A stretch of 64,000 bases of DNA from Channallabes apus (taxonomy: Eukaryota > Chordata > Actinopteri > Siluriformes > Clariidae), in the NCBI GenBank assembly GCA_030522415.1, contig CM060112.1:14662727-14726726 (forward strand), read 5' to 3'. Below, in pieces: positions 46,869 through 58,000 of this stretch. The position numbers and the translations under genes are program-made. A model generated the notes under the pieces. That model was not told the DNA's origin and did no database searches. It saw only the letters and a program-made list of their open reading frames with translations. Position 1 is the stretch's first letter; each line of letters starts with the position of its first letter.

Positions 46869-48144
46869 ATGTATCTGCTTGATGGAAATTGTGTCGAGAG
46901 GATGGATCGGGGTACGCCGCAGAGGAAAACCGTGTACAGGATCTCTCTAACCTTAGTGAAAAGGGAGAGCTTGCAGGAGGGTGGGGGCGCTGGTCCCCTG
47001 CACCGACGCCTGGAGAACCCCAAGGTGAGCGCATATCGGCGGGAAGGCTCGGTAGAAATCCAGCGCAGTTGTCTCCTCGAGCAGGTCAAAGAAGTGGAGG
47101 ATGAAACGGACGACTTGTCTTCGCAACCGTACAGGAACTTCAGAACGTTTAGCACTGGACAACTCGAACTTGTCAGGTCGAAAATCTCTCGAAAGGCACT
47201 TGGTCTGCGGAAAGATAACTCGATGGACTCGACTGCAACGTGCACCAGGATGTCGGCGGAGGACGCTCACTGTGTCGAGCAGACGCAAATCGGTGCTCGG
47301 CTTCGGGAGCGCAATCTGCATGCGAAGGCAGTGAACGAGAGCAACGGAATTAAAGATGTTGAGACTGAGGTAGGCTGCGGAGCAGCTGCTGGAAACGTTG
47401 AAAACGTGGGTGTTAAAGTGAACAGGATACTTCAGACTTCCAGAAGTGCTGAAGAGCAGGTCAGCAGATGTGGTGCTGAGGATCAGGCATCTACAGAGGA
47501 TGGCAGACTTCCCAAGGACAACAGCCTTTCGTCTTTGCTTGCCAAAGAGAACAGAAGCGATGTGAAGCAGACGCCCCAGACCCCGCCGGCTAAGAGGCAC
47601 CCCAGCCTGCTGCGTCGAAGTTTCAGCTTTCGCCACTGGGCAGGAGGAGAGCTGCTGCGGCTCCGAGCCCTCTCCAAAGAAAAGCACCACAGCAGCTCAG
47701 GCTGCATAGGGCGAGACGAGGCCCAAACTCAGCCCTCTGTTGTCCTGCGGAACCCAGCCACTGAGGAGTCTGAGAAGGGCAGCGCTCTAGATATCGATGA
47801 GGTCCTCGTCCAGGTGGACAACTTGAAAGAGCCCAGCCGCAGGGACCGCGCCAAGGGCAAAAACCGCACGCTGGACAACAGTGATCTACTCAGGCTGTCT
47901 GAGAAACCCCTGGTGGAGAAAGAGAGCTTTCTCAGAGCGGCTGGCCTTCGGTCCAGCGGCCATGAGCGCAGGCTTCTTCACTTCTTCAGCGGGATCTTCT
48001 TGAAGAAGGACAGTACCTCCACGCCGGTGTGCAGCCCCAGCAACCGTTCCCTGCGCAAGAATGGCCTGATGGGCTCCCAGAGGAGGGCCGGCAAGGGCTG
48101 CTCACAGTCCAGCACAGAGAGTGTCAACGGCTTCCTGCGGGACG
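46869..48144 (+). CDS. Large coding exon of an unidentified host gene (425+ aa)
   Basis: The open frame from ATG 46869 runs 425 codons to a plausible donor GACG|GTAATA (exon end 48144, phase 1). A few intron codons and a stop follow. M12 (46902) has a stronger start context (AGGATGG) and could be used instead. The protein is hydrophilic, Ser-, Arg- and Glu-rich, with no signal peptide, membrane segment or folded domain that I recognise, so most is probably disordered. Two basic, conserved-looking patches stand out: residues 238-278 (TPPAKRHPSLLRRSFSFRHW, then GELLRLRALSKEKHHSSSGC) and 365-381 (HERRLLHFFSGIFLKKD). RRSFSF is a possible basophilic-kinase or 14-3-3 site. This fits the N-terminal exon of a signalling or scaffold protein. 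Long-isoform Rho exchange factors of the ASEF type (ARHGEF4/SPATA13) are one guess to test; I cannot name it. Codon use and GC content differ from the surrounding repeats. Confidence 0.75.
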
Positions 48145-48983
48145 GTAATATAAACTCCTGATTTATTTTATTTGTTTATTTATTCGTAATAAATCTTAAA
48201 GAATAGGAGTGTGTACCTGGCAGGAACCATTTGGTGAGGAGGGGGAAAAGTCGACGTGTTTGTTGATTTTGGACACAAGGGTGATGTTTAGCTGCCAGTC
48301 TTTGGAACTGTTTGTGTTTGCATTTCATTACTGTATGTCCAGGCTTAACTTAGTTGCTCCTCCTTTTCTCTCTCTCTTTTATTTTAAAACTACTGTCTCT
48401 GTCTATAGGGGGTAGAGCTACGAGGTACTTTATTAAATGGGCTGGCAGCCTTGTTGACTTTTGTTATCTCTCCTTATTGTTTGTATTTAGATTGTGTCTA
48501 TTGATCTGCGAGCCTGTGTGTCTAACTGGTTCTTCCTCTTATTAAGGGGTTGCATTTCGTTGCATTTTTTTTCTTTTATAAGGGGAACACCTAATTTGCT
48601 AAATGGAACGACCTGAAAAGTGAATTGCCCACTTTACAGTATCGTTTACAGCTCTTTCTTCCTCTCTCTATGGTTTCATTTGCATTATCTGTATCTCTGA
48701 ATGATTTTGGTGACAGCAGGTCACTAGAGATGTCCAGACAAGCCCCCACCCTCCCCATCCCTCCCCATCCCTCCACCACACTGTCTGTGATATGGTAATG
48801 TGGCAGCTTCTGGCAGATACTTCGTATGCTCTGAAAGTGCTCTTAATGAATTACCTGCCTGGGTGTGAGCCAAGGGCCATCTGCTGCCCCCGAGGTGAGC
48901 CAGGCTGAGACACACGTCCTGAAAGACAGGCTGCTCTCGTCTGCTGAGAGAGATATTCATGCCCTCGCTTTTGCTTTTGAAGT

Positions 48984-49017
<34 letters not shown>

Positions 49018-49351
49018 TCAAGTATGACCTTAAAATGGATTAAAAAATTTAGCATGTCCTTTTTTTTTTTTTTTCCTTGAGGTCAGACTACAGCTGTGTT
49101 GTAAAGCCTGTGACCTGTACGGTGTGTTTGGATTACATGACCCCAAGTGTGTGTGTGGTGTAACACTACCAGTGCTGAGTAGCTGCTTCCACATTCTGCA
49201 AATTCTTTAGACTTTCCTAAAGTTAAGACTTGACTCTCTCGCTCTCTCTCTCTCTCTTTCTCATACACACACACATACAGCCGAAGCACCAGTTAGATAC
49301 CTGTGACCCCATGACCAAAGAACGCTTTTTATTATGTGCGATCAGCCAGAA
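48145..49351. other. Presumed first intron; no exon recognised
   Basis: Poly-T runs lie at about 48986-49014 and 49059-49074. The stretch 48790-48975 has balanced composition and few repeats and might be a conserved noncoding element; its coding potential is low. Confidence 0.45.
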
Positions 49352-52300
49352 ATAAAGATTCAAGATTCAAGATTCAAGATTCAAAGAACTTTATTAATCC
49401 CAAAGGGAAATTGCTTATGCTCGGTTACAGGTGCTCACAGTTGTTAACTAAGGAAGGTGGGAAAAAAAAAAAAAAAAAAAAAATGGGTAAGTATTAGTGT
49501 CCTGTTGTATACCAGTCAGTGAAAAAATCCACATACATGTGTGTATGAGTTACAGCGAAGAGTTGTAAAGTTTTATGGCCGTTGGGAGAAAGGATTTCCT
49601 GTGACGCTCAGTGGAACACTTGATAGTAATCAGTCTCTGGCTGAAACTGCTCCTCTGTTCAGCCAAAACACTGTATAGCGGGTGAGAAGGATTGTTCACA
49701 ATGGATTGTACTTTGGACAGAATCCTCCTCTTTGCTACTACATCCACCGAGTCAAGCTCCATGCCTAGCACAGATCCGGCCTTTTTAATTGACTTGTCCA
49801 GTTTGTTCTTATCAGACACCTTAATGTTACCACCCCAACAGACCACAGCGTAAAAAATGACACTCGCCACAACGGTCTCATAGAACATCTGTAGAATGGT
49901 ATTACAGACGTTAAAAGACCTGAGCCTTCGAAGAAAGTACAATCGACTCTGACCTTTCTTGTAGAGTGCCGTTGTGTTGAGTGACCAGTCAAGTTTGTTG
50001 TCCAGATAAACTCCCAGATATTTGTAATCGGAGACAATGTCCACTATCTCCCCCTTGACAGATATAGGAGTCACAGGGGTCTTGTTTCTCCTAAAGTCTA
50101 CCACCATCTCCTTTGTTTTCCTGATGTTGAGTTGTAGGTGATTACGCTCACACCAGGAAACGAAGTCATCCACAACAGACTGGTACTCCGAGGTGTCACC
50201 CTCCTCTATACACCCAACAACCACAGAGTCGTCAGAGAACTTCTGCAGGTGGCATGACTCTGAGTTATATCTAAAGTCAGATGTATAGAGGGTGAAAAGA
50301 AACGGAGACAGTACCGTCCCCTGGGGAGCTCCAGTGCTGCAGATCAAAGTCTCTGACACACAGTTCTTTAGTCGGACATACTGGGGGCGACAGGTCAGGT
50401 AGTCCATGATCCAGGAAACCAAGCGGGTGTCAATGTTTATGTTCCTTAATTTCTCCCCCAGTACTGCTGGTTGGATGGTGTTGAAGGCACTGGAGAAGTC
50501 AAAGAACATCATCCTTACGGAGGTCCTAGGCTTGTCAAGGTGAGAGTAGGTGCGATGTAGCAGGTGTATTATGGCGTCATCAACACCCATGAACGGCTGA
50601 TAGGCAAACTGAAGAGGGTCCAGAGAGGACTTCACCAGGGGACGAAGTGTATCCAGGATCAGTCTCTCAAACACCTTCATAATATGCGATGTTAAAGCCA
50701 CCGGCCTGTAGTCGTTCTGGGCACAGGGACGTGGTGTTTTGGGTACCGGCACAATGCATGATGTTTTCCACAGTGCAGGGACTTTCTGAAGAGACAGACT
50801 CAGGCTAAAGAGGTACTGGAGGACACCACATAGTTGGGGAGCACAGGATTTCAGGACTCTCGGATTGATCTTATCCGGACCTACAGCTTTTGTAGGGCTG
50901 ATCTTACTCAGGCCATGTTTAACCTGATCCACTGAGATGTTGATTGCTGGGAGTGCAGGAGTAGTGACTGTGACTGTTCTCTGTGTAGGGGAGGACATAG
51001 GAGCAGGAATGTGTGGATTTGGGTTGAAGTCGGGGGGAGTGTGAGACATAGGGACATCAAATCTATTGAAGAAAGTGTTGAGGTCGTTTGCACGTTCCCT
51101 ATTCCCCTCAATAGCCTGGCCGCTTGTCTTATAGCCAGTGATACTCCTCATGCCCCTCCACACCTCTCTCGTGTTGTTTTGCTTCAGCCTTTGTTCTAGT
51201 TTTCTCCTGTATGCCTCTTTCCCCTCCTTGATTTTCCCGGTTAGCATTTTTTGAGCCTTCTTCACTGCTTCCTTATCACCAGACCTAAAGGCACTTTTTT
51301 TTTCATTTAAACACGCTTTAATGTCTTTGGTGACCCAGGGTTTGTTGTTGGGGAAACAGCGAATATCTCTCATCGGTACACAGGTGTCAACACAGAAGTT
51401 AATGTACTCCGTGATGCAGTCCGTCATTCCATCAATGTCCTCTCCATATGATGCACTGAGAACCTCCCAGTCTGTAGCCTCGAAACAATCCTGTAACGTA
51501 GCAGTGGCACCTTCTGTCCATCTTCTTACACTCCTCACATTAGCAGGCTGTCTCTGAACTAGTGGTTTGTATGTGGGCATGAGGTGGACTAGGTTGTGAT
51601 CCGACCTCCCCAGGGGGGGAAGTGCTGCAGCACTGTAAGCACCTTTGACATTAGCATACAGCAGGTCTAGTGTCTTCTCCCCCCTAGTGTGACAATCCAC
51701 GTACTGGGTGAAAGTGGGAATAGTCTTGTTCAGTGATGTGTGATTGAAATCACCGGAGATCAGGAGAAAGGCATCAGGGTGTCGAGTCTGGAGTTTGGCA
51801 GTTACAGAGTGAATGACGTCACACGCGGCAGCGGCATTCGCGGATGGAGGAATGTACACAGCAGTTATTATCACATGTGAGAATTCTCTTGGTAAATAAT
51901 ATGGACGAAGTCCGACAGCCAACAGTTCAATATCTGGACTACAAACGCGCTCCTTAACAGTCACATGACCGGGGTTACACCACATGTTGTTGATGTAAAC
52001 AGCCAGCCCCCCTCCTTTCCTCTTACCGCTCTCTCTCCTCGTCCTGTCGCTCCGAATCGCGCTGAAGCCGTCCAGTGTAATATTAGAGTCTGGCACATCA
52101 CTATGTAACCAAGTCTCAGTAAAACACATCAGACTGCACTCGCGGAAGATGTTTTCAGTCTTTAACAAAGCTGTCAACTCGTCCATCTTATTGTCCAGAG
52201 ATCTCACGTTGCCCATGATAAGAGACGGGACATACGGCTTGTACTTTCTCATCCTTTCCTTATGCGCCGCGCGTTTCTCTTCCTCTTTGGCTCCTCTGCG

Positions 52301-52680
52301 CCGCTTCCTTCCACCTCTGCATCCTCTTATCGTCCTCCTCCGTATCTCATCCGGAATGTTTAGAGTCCTATACAGAGTCGGATCTCTGATGCCGGCCGGC
52401 TTCAGTGCGATCAGCTGTTCCCTGTTGTAAACAAAGGAGCCGCCTCCTTGCTGTTGCGCGCTGATCACCCGGAGCGCCGAAAGTGTAATTAAAATTGCGT
52501 AACTGAGAACAAGAACACTTTCAAAACGCATGGTTTGAAAGGGCGACCTTACTTGTTAAATACAGAATAAAGTTATAAATAAATAAGAGAAGGAAAGTAT
52601 AATAAAAAGTAAAAAACACACGAGAACTCCGAGAGCAACTGCACCAAGCTGCTGCACGCTCGCGCATGCGCAGAAGAGGT
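49352..52680 (-). mobile_element. Near-complete L2-like LINE
   Basis: The element lies antisense to the host exon. Its 3' end (left side) has the L2-type signature GGGATTAATAAAGTTCTTTG followed by four copies of a 7-base TTGAATC repeat (about 49356-49384). The single long frame is intact. The 5' leader before the ORF is GC-richer (CTCGCGCATGCGCAGAAG) and ends at about 52680; the exact 5' edge and target duplication were not identified. Confidence 0.8.
49550..52531 (-). CDS. L2-type LINE protein: AP endonuclease plus reverse transcriptase (993 aa)
   Basis: This is the replication protein of a non-LTR retrotransposon. It nicks target DNA and primes cDNA synthesis on LINE RNA. The endonuclease spans about residues 103-315: GNVRSL (N108), FTETW (E139), GDFNH (D261, N263) and SDHN (D311, H312). 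The reverse transcriptase spans about 540-850: DYRPVAL, FFDFSSAFN (D678), GAPQGTVLSPFLF and FSDD (D767, D768). The C-terminus ends PTAIKLYNSSL, as in related fish elements. No stop or frameshift occurs, so the copy is young or selected. Unusual: residues 1-25 (MRFESVLVLSYAILITLSAL, then RVISA) look like a signal peptide, followed by a very basic patch (RGCRGGRKRRRGAKEEEKRA). The true start might be internal. Genus-level placement (L2 rather than Rex1) rests mainly on the 3' end. Confidence 0.92.
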   Translation of the reverse strand: MRFESVLVLSYAILITLSALRVISAQQQGGGSFVYNREQLIALKPAGIRDPTLYRTLNIPDEIRRRTIRGCRGGRKRRRGAKEEEKRAAHKERMRKYKPYVPSLIMGNVRSLDNKMDELTALLKTENIFRECSLMCFTETWLHSDVPDSNITLDGFSAIRSDRTRRESGKRKGGGLAVYINNMWCNPGHVTVKERVCSPDIELLAVGLRPYYLPREFSHVIITAVYIPPSANAAAACDVIHSVTAKLQTRHPDAFLLISGDFNHTSLNKTIPTFTQYVDCHTRGEKTLDLLYANVKGAYSAAALPPLGRSDHNLVHLMPTYKPLVQRQPANVRSVRRWTEGATATLQDCFEATDWEVLSASYGEDIDGMTDCITEYINFCVDTCVPMRDIRCFPNNKPWVTKDIKACLNEKKSAFRSGDKEAVKKAQKMLTGKIKEGKEAYRRKLEQRLKQNNTREVWRGMRSITGYKTSGQAIEGNRERANDLNTFFNRFDVPMSHTPPDFNPNPHIPAPMSSPTQRTVTVTTPALPAINISVDQVKHGLSKISPTKAVGPDKINPRVLKSCAPQLCGVLQYLFSLSLSLQKVPALWKTSCIVPVPKTPRPCAQNDYRPVALTSHIMKVFERLILDTLRPLVKSSLDPLQFAYQPFMGVDDAIIHLLHRTYSHLDKPRTSVRMMFFDFSSAFNTIQPAVLGEKLRNINIDTRLVSWIMDYLTCRPQYVRLKNCVSETLICSTGAPQGTVLSPFLFTLYTSDFRYNSESCHLQKFSDDSVVVGCIEEGDTSEYQSVVDDFVSWCERNHLQLNIRKTKEMVVDFRRNKTPVTPISVKGEIVDIVSDYKYLGVYLDNKLDWSLNTTALYKKGQSRLYFLRRLRSFNVCNTILQMFYETVVASVIFYAVVCWGGNIKVSDKNKLDKSIKKAGSVLGMELDSVDVVAKRRILSKVQSIVNNPSHPLYSVLAEQRSSFSQRLITIKCSTERHRKSFLPTAIKLYNSSL

Positions 52681-52737
52681 ATAAGGAAAATGGTATAAGG
52701 TAAATATACCTATATGGTATAGAGGTATAAGGTAAAA
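52675..52737. repeat. Short repeat GGTATAAGG
   Basis: GGTATAAGG occurs three times (about 52678, 52692 and 52723), with related TATACC/GGTATA steps between, immediately beyond the presumed 5' end of the LINE. It may be a minisatellite or a scar of LINE insertion. Confidence 0.6.
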
Positions 52738-54810
52738 TGAAAAGTACAAATCCAGGTTGAAGTAATCAAAAGAAATTGCATCCATCTTTCTGTTCAGATT
52801 GAGCGTCTAGTCTGTATTTTTCTTCTGCACAAATTTCATGTTCACTTCATCTCCAATAAAAACGTCTCATTCGTACCAGCCTTTACAAATTCTCTACTCA
52901 ACTATCCAGTGCATATAAAGCCTAGTGTGCATGTAAGGCAAAGCAAAAGAAAAACACTACCCTAACGAGCCCTCTGTGGCTTGTCCTGGAAGAACCGTGT
53001 AAAAATAATGATCCATGTAGGAGAGCACGATATCTCGAGCAAACGTTTCTTTCCTTTGTTTTTCTCATTTATTTATTTAATTTTCCAGTCTTTTGCTCAG
53101 TAGGTCACGAGTGTGTCGTCCCTGTGCTGCCATCTGACTGTAGACACTTTGGAATGTGAACGTAAGTGAAGTGTAGCGTAGTAGCCATGTTACTGGGTGG
53201 TTTATTCCCCTCAAACGTTCCCCAGTGGAGCTCGGGAAATTTTCACTCGCCTTTTTATTTATTTTTTTTATATTTTGTCCGAGCATCTAAGAAAAGTACT
53301 TTGTGTTGTTTAAAGTATTCATCAGAACAGCGCTGCTACCAATTGGGTCTTCGCCACTACACTGAGGTTGGAGAAACATTTTTGGCATTTTTCTCCCTCT
53401 CTTTTCAGTTGTCTATCATTTTCAGCAGTTTCTATTTTCAATCTCGATCACAATCAAGGTGCTGTGAATTGTTCACATAGTTCGCTCAGGCTAATGAGCG
53501 TGCTCAGACTCTGTTTTTCTCCGTCCTTTTTTTTTCTATTTTGTTCTCAAACACTTTCACCATCTGTTGATCTTTCTATCTGTCTATTTATCTATATTAA
53601 TCGATTGATTGATGGGCTCAGTGATGTTATAATATTCTTACATACTTATGAAGCTCAGCCTGACCAATCACATGAGCCATATTACTGTACATATGCTCAA
53701 CTTCTACAGTCACGTTGAAATCAGGCATGTGTGGGATTTCGAGAGAGAGTGTACAGAGCATTGTCTTCACCTTTGATTCAGTCAGGTTGGAGGAAACGTA
53801 ACCCAAAAATTTTTTCTGTTCAATTTTATTTTTAGAACGATTTTACCAATGATCGTTATCACAAATCAGCTTTACAGAATCAAAGGAAAAGTATCGAAAT
53901 GTGAGAAATAATATATTGTCTAGCAAGAAGAAATCCTCAGAACCTATAAAAGAAATATCTTTAATTCCCTTTATATATATCTTTAATATATATATATATA
54001 TATTTTTTCTTCTATTCCCCCCCTAAAGTCTAACGAGAATGATGTGTGTAACTTCTTGGTGCAGGAAGTCATCACCCATTCTGCTAGAATTTCTCTCCTC
54101 TTAGCTTTTATTCTTCATTCAGCTTGTGGTTAATTAAGCAGCAGGCTTGTCAGTACAGGGATCAGCGCGGTCCCTGTGGATTACCACCCGTCCCTGATCC
54201 AGATCGTCCTCGCTCTTGCGTTATTCCCAGAACGCACCCTAAACAGACTTGATAAAGAAATGACTGGAAAAGAAGCTGAGAAGACGAGAGCTTTAGGTGT
54301 TTTAAGAGGAAGATGCATGAAGCATTGGGGGAGCTGTTCTGAGGTCAGGCGAGTTCTTGCGTACTGACATGATGAAATTAAGGTCAGTGGATGAGTGTGT
54401 GTGTTGGGAGAGAGAGAGGGCATGGCTAGATTAGGGCTGCTGTGCTCATGGGGAAAGACAGATGCTGGGCAGCAGGAAGCGGGAGGGGGTGGGGTGGTTG
54501 TGGTGGTGCTGGAGGAATTTAATGCATTTCTGGTTTCATGCTAAATTTGCACTCCTGACAGTGGGATAAGTTCCAGTTTAAAATAATTTAATAAACGTGA
54601 ATGACTGGTGCGAAGATTGATAGGGTTTTTTTTTTCTTTCCAGCACATAAATTTCTCTATAACGAGGCTGTATTAGGCTTGTGCACGGTTCTGGGACGAT
54701 CCCCAGTGACATTTTAATGTTGTCGCAAAGGATGGTGGTGGTGGAAATCTTCGAAATCGCTCGAATAATCTCCCTGCTGGGCTTTTAACACTCCACAGTC
54801 AGTCAGGTTT
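52738..54810. other. Presumed intron; no exon recognised
   Basis: Mostly AT-rich with a TA run near 53985-54003. I see no coding domain, RNA gene or element end. Confidence 0.45.
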
Positions 54811-55086
54811 TCATTCATTCATTCGGCGTCTATATCGCTTAATCCTGTATACAGTGTCGCGAGACTTGGGGCATGAGGCGGGGTACATCCTGGACAGGGT
54901 GCCAATCTATCGCAGGGCACACACACGTACACTCACACACTCATTCACACACCACGGGCAACTCGGGAATGCGATTTAGCGTGTCTTTGGACAACCAAGC
55001 AAGGGTAGAACACACAAACTCCATCCACACAGAGGCGGGATTCGAACCCAGGCCCTGGAGGTGCAAGGCGACAGAACTAACCACTT
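54811..55086 (-). repeat. tRNA-derived SINE, reverse copy
   Basis: On the minus strand this reads CACCTCCAGGGCCTGGGTTC then GAATCCCGCC (B box), a CAAAGACACGCTAAATCGC-like body and GATAGATTGGCACCCTGTCC. It ends in an AATGAATGAATGA tail (54811-54824). Same family as 18566-18918. Confidence 0.75.
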
Positions 55087-58000
55087 TTGCTGTACAAAAA
55101 TTTGCTGCTGTCCATGATGATGTCCAGGTCCTTTTATGTGTAAATGAATCAACAGCATCGTTTTGTTTGTTTAATTATTTATTTTTTAAAATCTGTTCTT
55201 TATGATTAATTTGTTTATTTTTATTTTTTTAAACCGCAAAATGTCACACTTGGTTATACACCTCTAATATTAACACTTTCCACCTTTATTACGTCCTGCG
55301 CTTTGTTTTAAATGTTATCTCACCAGTAGAAAGAAACTCATCACATGAGGTTGTAAATGTGGGAATAAAAAAAACAAAAAACAAAAACACACAGCTCTCT
55401 CCTGCCAGATTTGGGGTAAAAGGTCAACATGGCCGTTACAAAAGCAGTTCATAGGCCGAGAGCCGTTGTCAGTTGCTGCTTTGCATGGTTGTCTGGCTTT
55501 CTGATTGTGCATACCCTCAGGACTGAGTGCAGGGTTTGAGAGTCGTTGCGTTTATTTTATCCTGTTTTTTTTTTTTTTTTTCTCCAAAAAGATTAGCTCG
55601 TTTATCATAGACTAAGGTGGGAAAAGAGTAAAAGTCTGGGGTTATTTGTGAATATTCCGGGTGGGAATGTTGAGACAAGGTTGGGTGTGCCGGTGTCGAT
55701 TGGGCCTCTGTAGTTTTTTTTTGTACAACTGATATGAAGAAGGAAAGAGGAAGAAAAAATATCCACACTGTTCAACCTGGGCACGTCATCGTACGGCAAG
55801 AGTGCAGCATAAATTCACAGTATATATGAGAGATGAATTTTAGGAGATTTTAAGAGCACCTTGTATTGGCAGCCTACACGAATGTTAAAATCTGTAAAGA
55901 GCAGCCGGCCCTCCTCCTCCTCCTCCTCCTCATCGTCTCTATGATTGTAAGAAAAGAAAGAAAAAAAAAAAGGTCCAAGCCCAATCCTTATCTTCTCAGT
56001 GTCTGCATGTCCTTCTGCATGACATCGTGGCCTGTTTGCACTCAGGCATGCAGATGGAGGAGGCTCATAATCATCTCTCCGAGTGGAAAATGTGTCGGTC
56101 AGACGTGCCTGGCCTGTGGGAAGCAGAAGTGGCCTTGAAATAGCTCCAAAGCCCAGAGGAATCTCAGCTTCCCCTTAACGTCCAGTTTAAGTCGTCTTCT
56201 CACCAGGACTTGAGGACGAACCGATGTCCGACCGGATTATTTCTCCGATCAGAGTGTAGAAGGGTGTCCGTTTCAGTCATCCTGTGTATGTGTTTTTATC
56301 ACCTTTTACACGGAGGTCATATCCTTCCTTTTTGTCACCAGGTTCTATCTAAGCGTTTTTTGTATTTAGGCAGGTGGTCAGGGTGGTGCTGCTTCTTCTC
56401 CTGAGTGACCAGCTCGCAGTTTCTGCCCAGCCGAGCTGATCCGCACATTCCCACACATCTAAGCACTTTCCTGTGACTCTCTCTCTCTCTTTACCACTTT
56501 TTCTCTCCCACTCTTCTTGTTTTTGCACGGTGTGTTTTTGAGTTTGCATGCTCATCAGTCCATCAGTTTCATCAGCAGGTGTGTTAACGTTTTTTTTTTC
56601 TCAGCTGCAGGAGCTGAGCTCCTAAAGCAGCTGTGCATCAAGGCAGAATTCTGCGTGTAGGGAGCCGTCACGAGGTGACGTGCTTATTTCTCAGGCTGTC
56701 AATTGGACTGTTTTGCACCAAAACCGCGATTGTAATTTAATTAGCCGAGGGTCCAGTAATAAAAGTTTCAGCTGCGTGGTTTTTATTACCTGTAAAATTG
56801 CTAGCGGGAAGAAGTGTAGCAATGCGTGACATTCATGGCTGATGGGTTCAGGTGTGAGTGGGGTCTACTGCGTTCCCACCCGCTCACCCAGACAGTCCTG
56901 ACCACACACTCCATCACACAGTCTGACCGATCCGATCCTCTTTAGCACAAAGCTCTAGAGTTTTCTCACAATCTAATTGGCCGATGCATTTTATTCTTTT
57001 TAAGAAATCCACAAATATCGTTTTTTATTATTATTATTTTTTTTTGTAACCACATGCCGTGTGATGCAGAAATGGCAAAATGAATGCAGCTGATTCTTGG
57101 AAAAATACAAGATATAATAAGAGTCATTTTGTCTTTTATATTTGATAGGACACTGAAATAATGCTGTCTCAAGCTCTTGGAAAAAAAAAAGCATCATCTG
57201 TGCAAAAAGCCTATGCAATGTCCTGCTGTGTGATTATATATATATATATATATATATATTATTTTATTTTTATTTATTTATTTATTTTTATTCTGGTCTC
57301 CAGACATCATACTTTCCATCCCAAGCTGATCTAGACCCCAAGTACAGCAGTACAGGAGAGTGAAAGTGTTCTTCAGTCTCAGATGCCTGTCGCTTTGTGT
57401 CGGTAAGACCACTGTGGCTTCATGGTGGACAAAGAAGGTGTGATGAGCTCAGGACAGGGGCGTCTGATGTTTAAATTCCCTCTTTATCACTCGACACTGG
57501 TAGCCTGGTCACACGGGAGGGAATGTGAATGATGTGTGCAGAGGGGAAGAGGGTGTTCCAATGAGGCTGTTGACCCAGAACAGTTTCCTTTCTCTAGTCG
57601 TCATGGGGAGGGCTTCCTGATTTTTTTTATTTTTTTTATTTTTTTGTATTTTTTCCCCACTGCTTTTCCTCCCCCAGTGTGGTGGGTGGTTGAGTCCTGG
57701 GGGCAAAGCCTTGGCCCCGATATGTGTGTTTCTGTCACAAGGACAATAGACCAACTGAGTGACTGCCGACGGCGAACTAATGACTGCCATCGGCGCAGTG
57801 CGGGGATCGTTTCCAGAAGTGTGTGCGCCGTGACCGTGGCGTGTGGTGTCTGTTTTTGTGTGGGGAGGCGGATATGAAGCTAATATAAATATTCATGGCC
57901 ATTTGCTGTTTTCAATGGATACATTTACATCCTCAGTGATGTGTAGAAATACGTACATTTACGTTTGAACATTGTTTATTTATTCCACATACATAAGCAC

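Noticed and set aside
46953..47690. 245-codon minus-strand frame opposite the host exon
   Set aside because: A shadow of the real exon: it has no domain, and the plus-strand frame has the better start, donor and composition.
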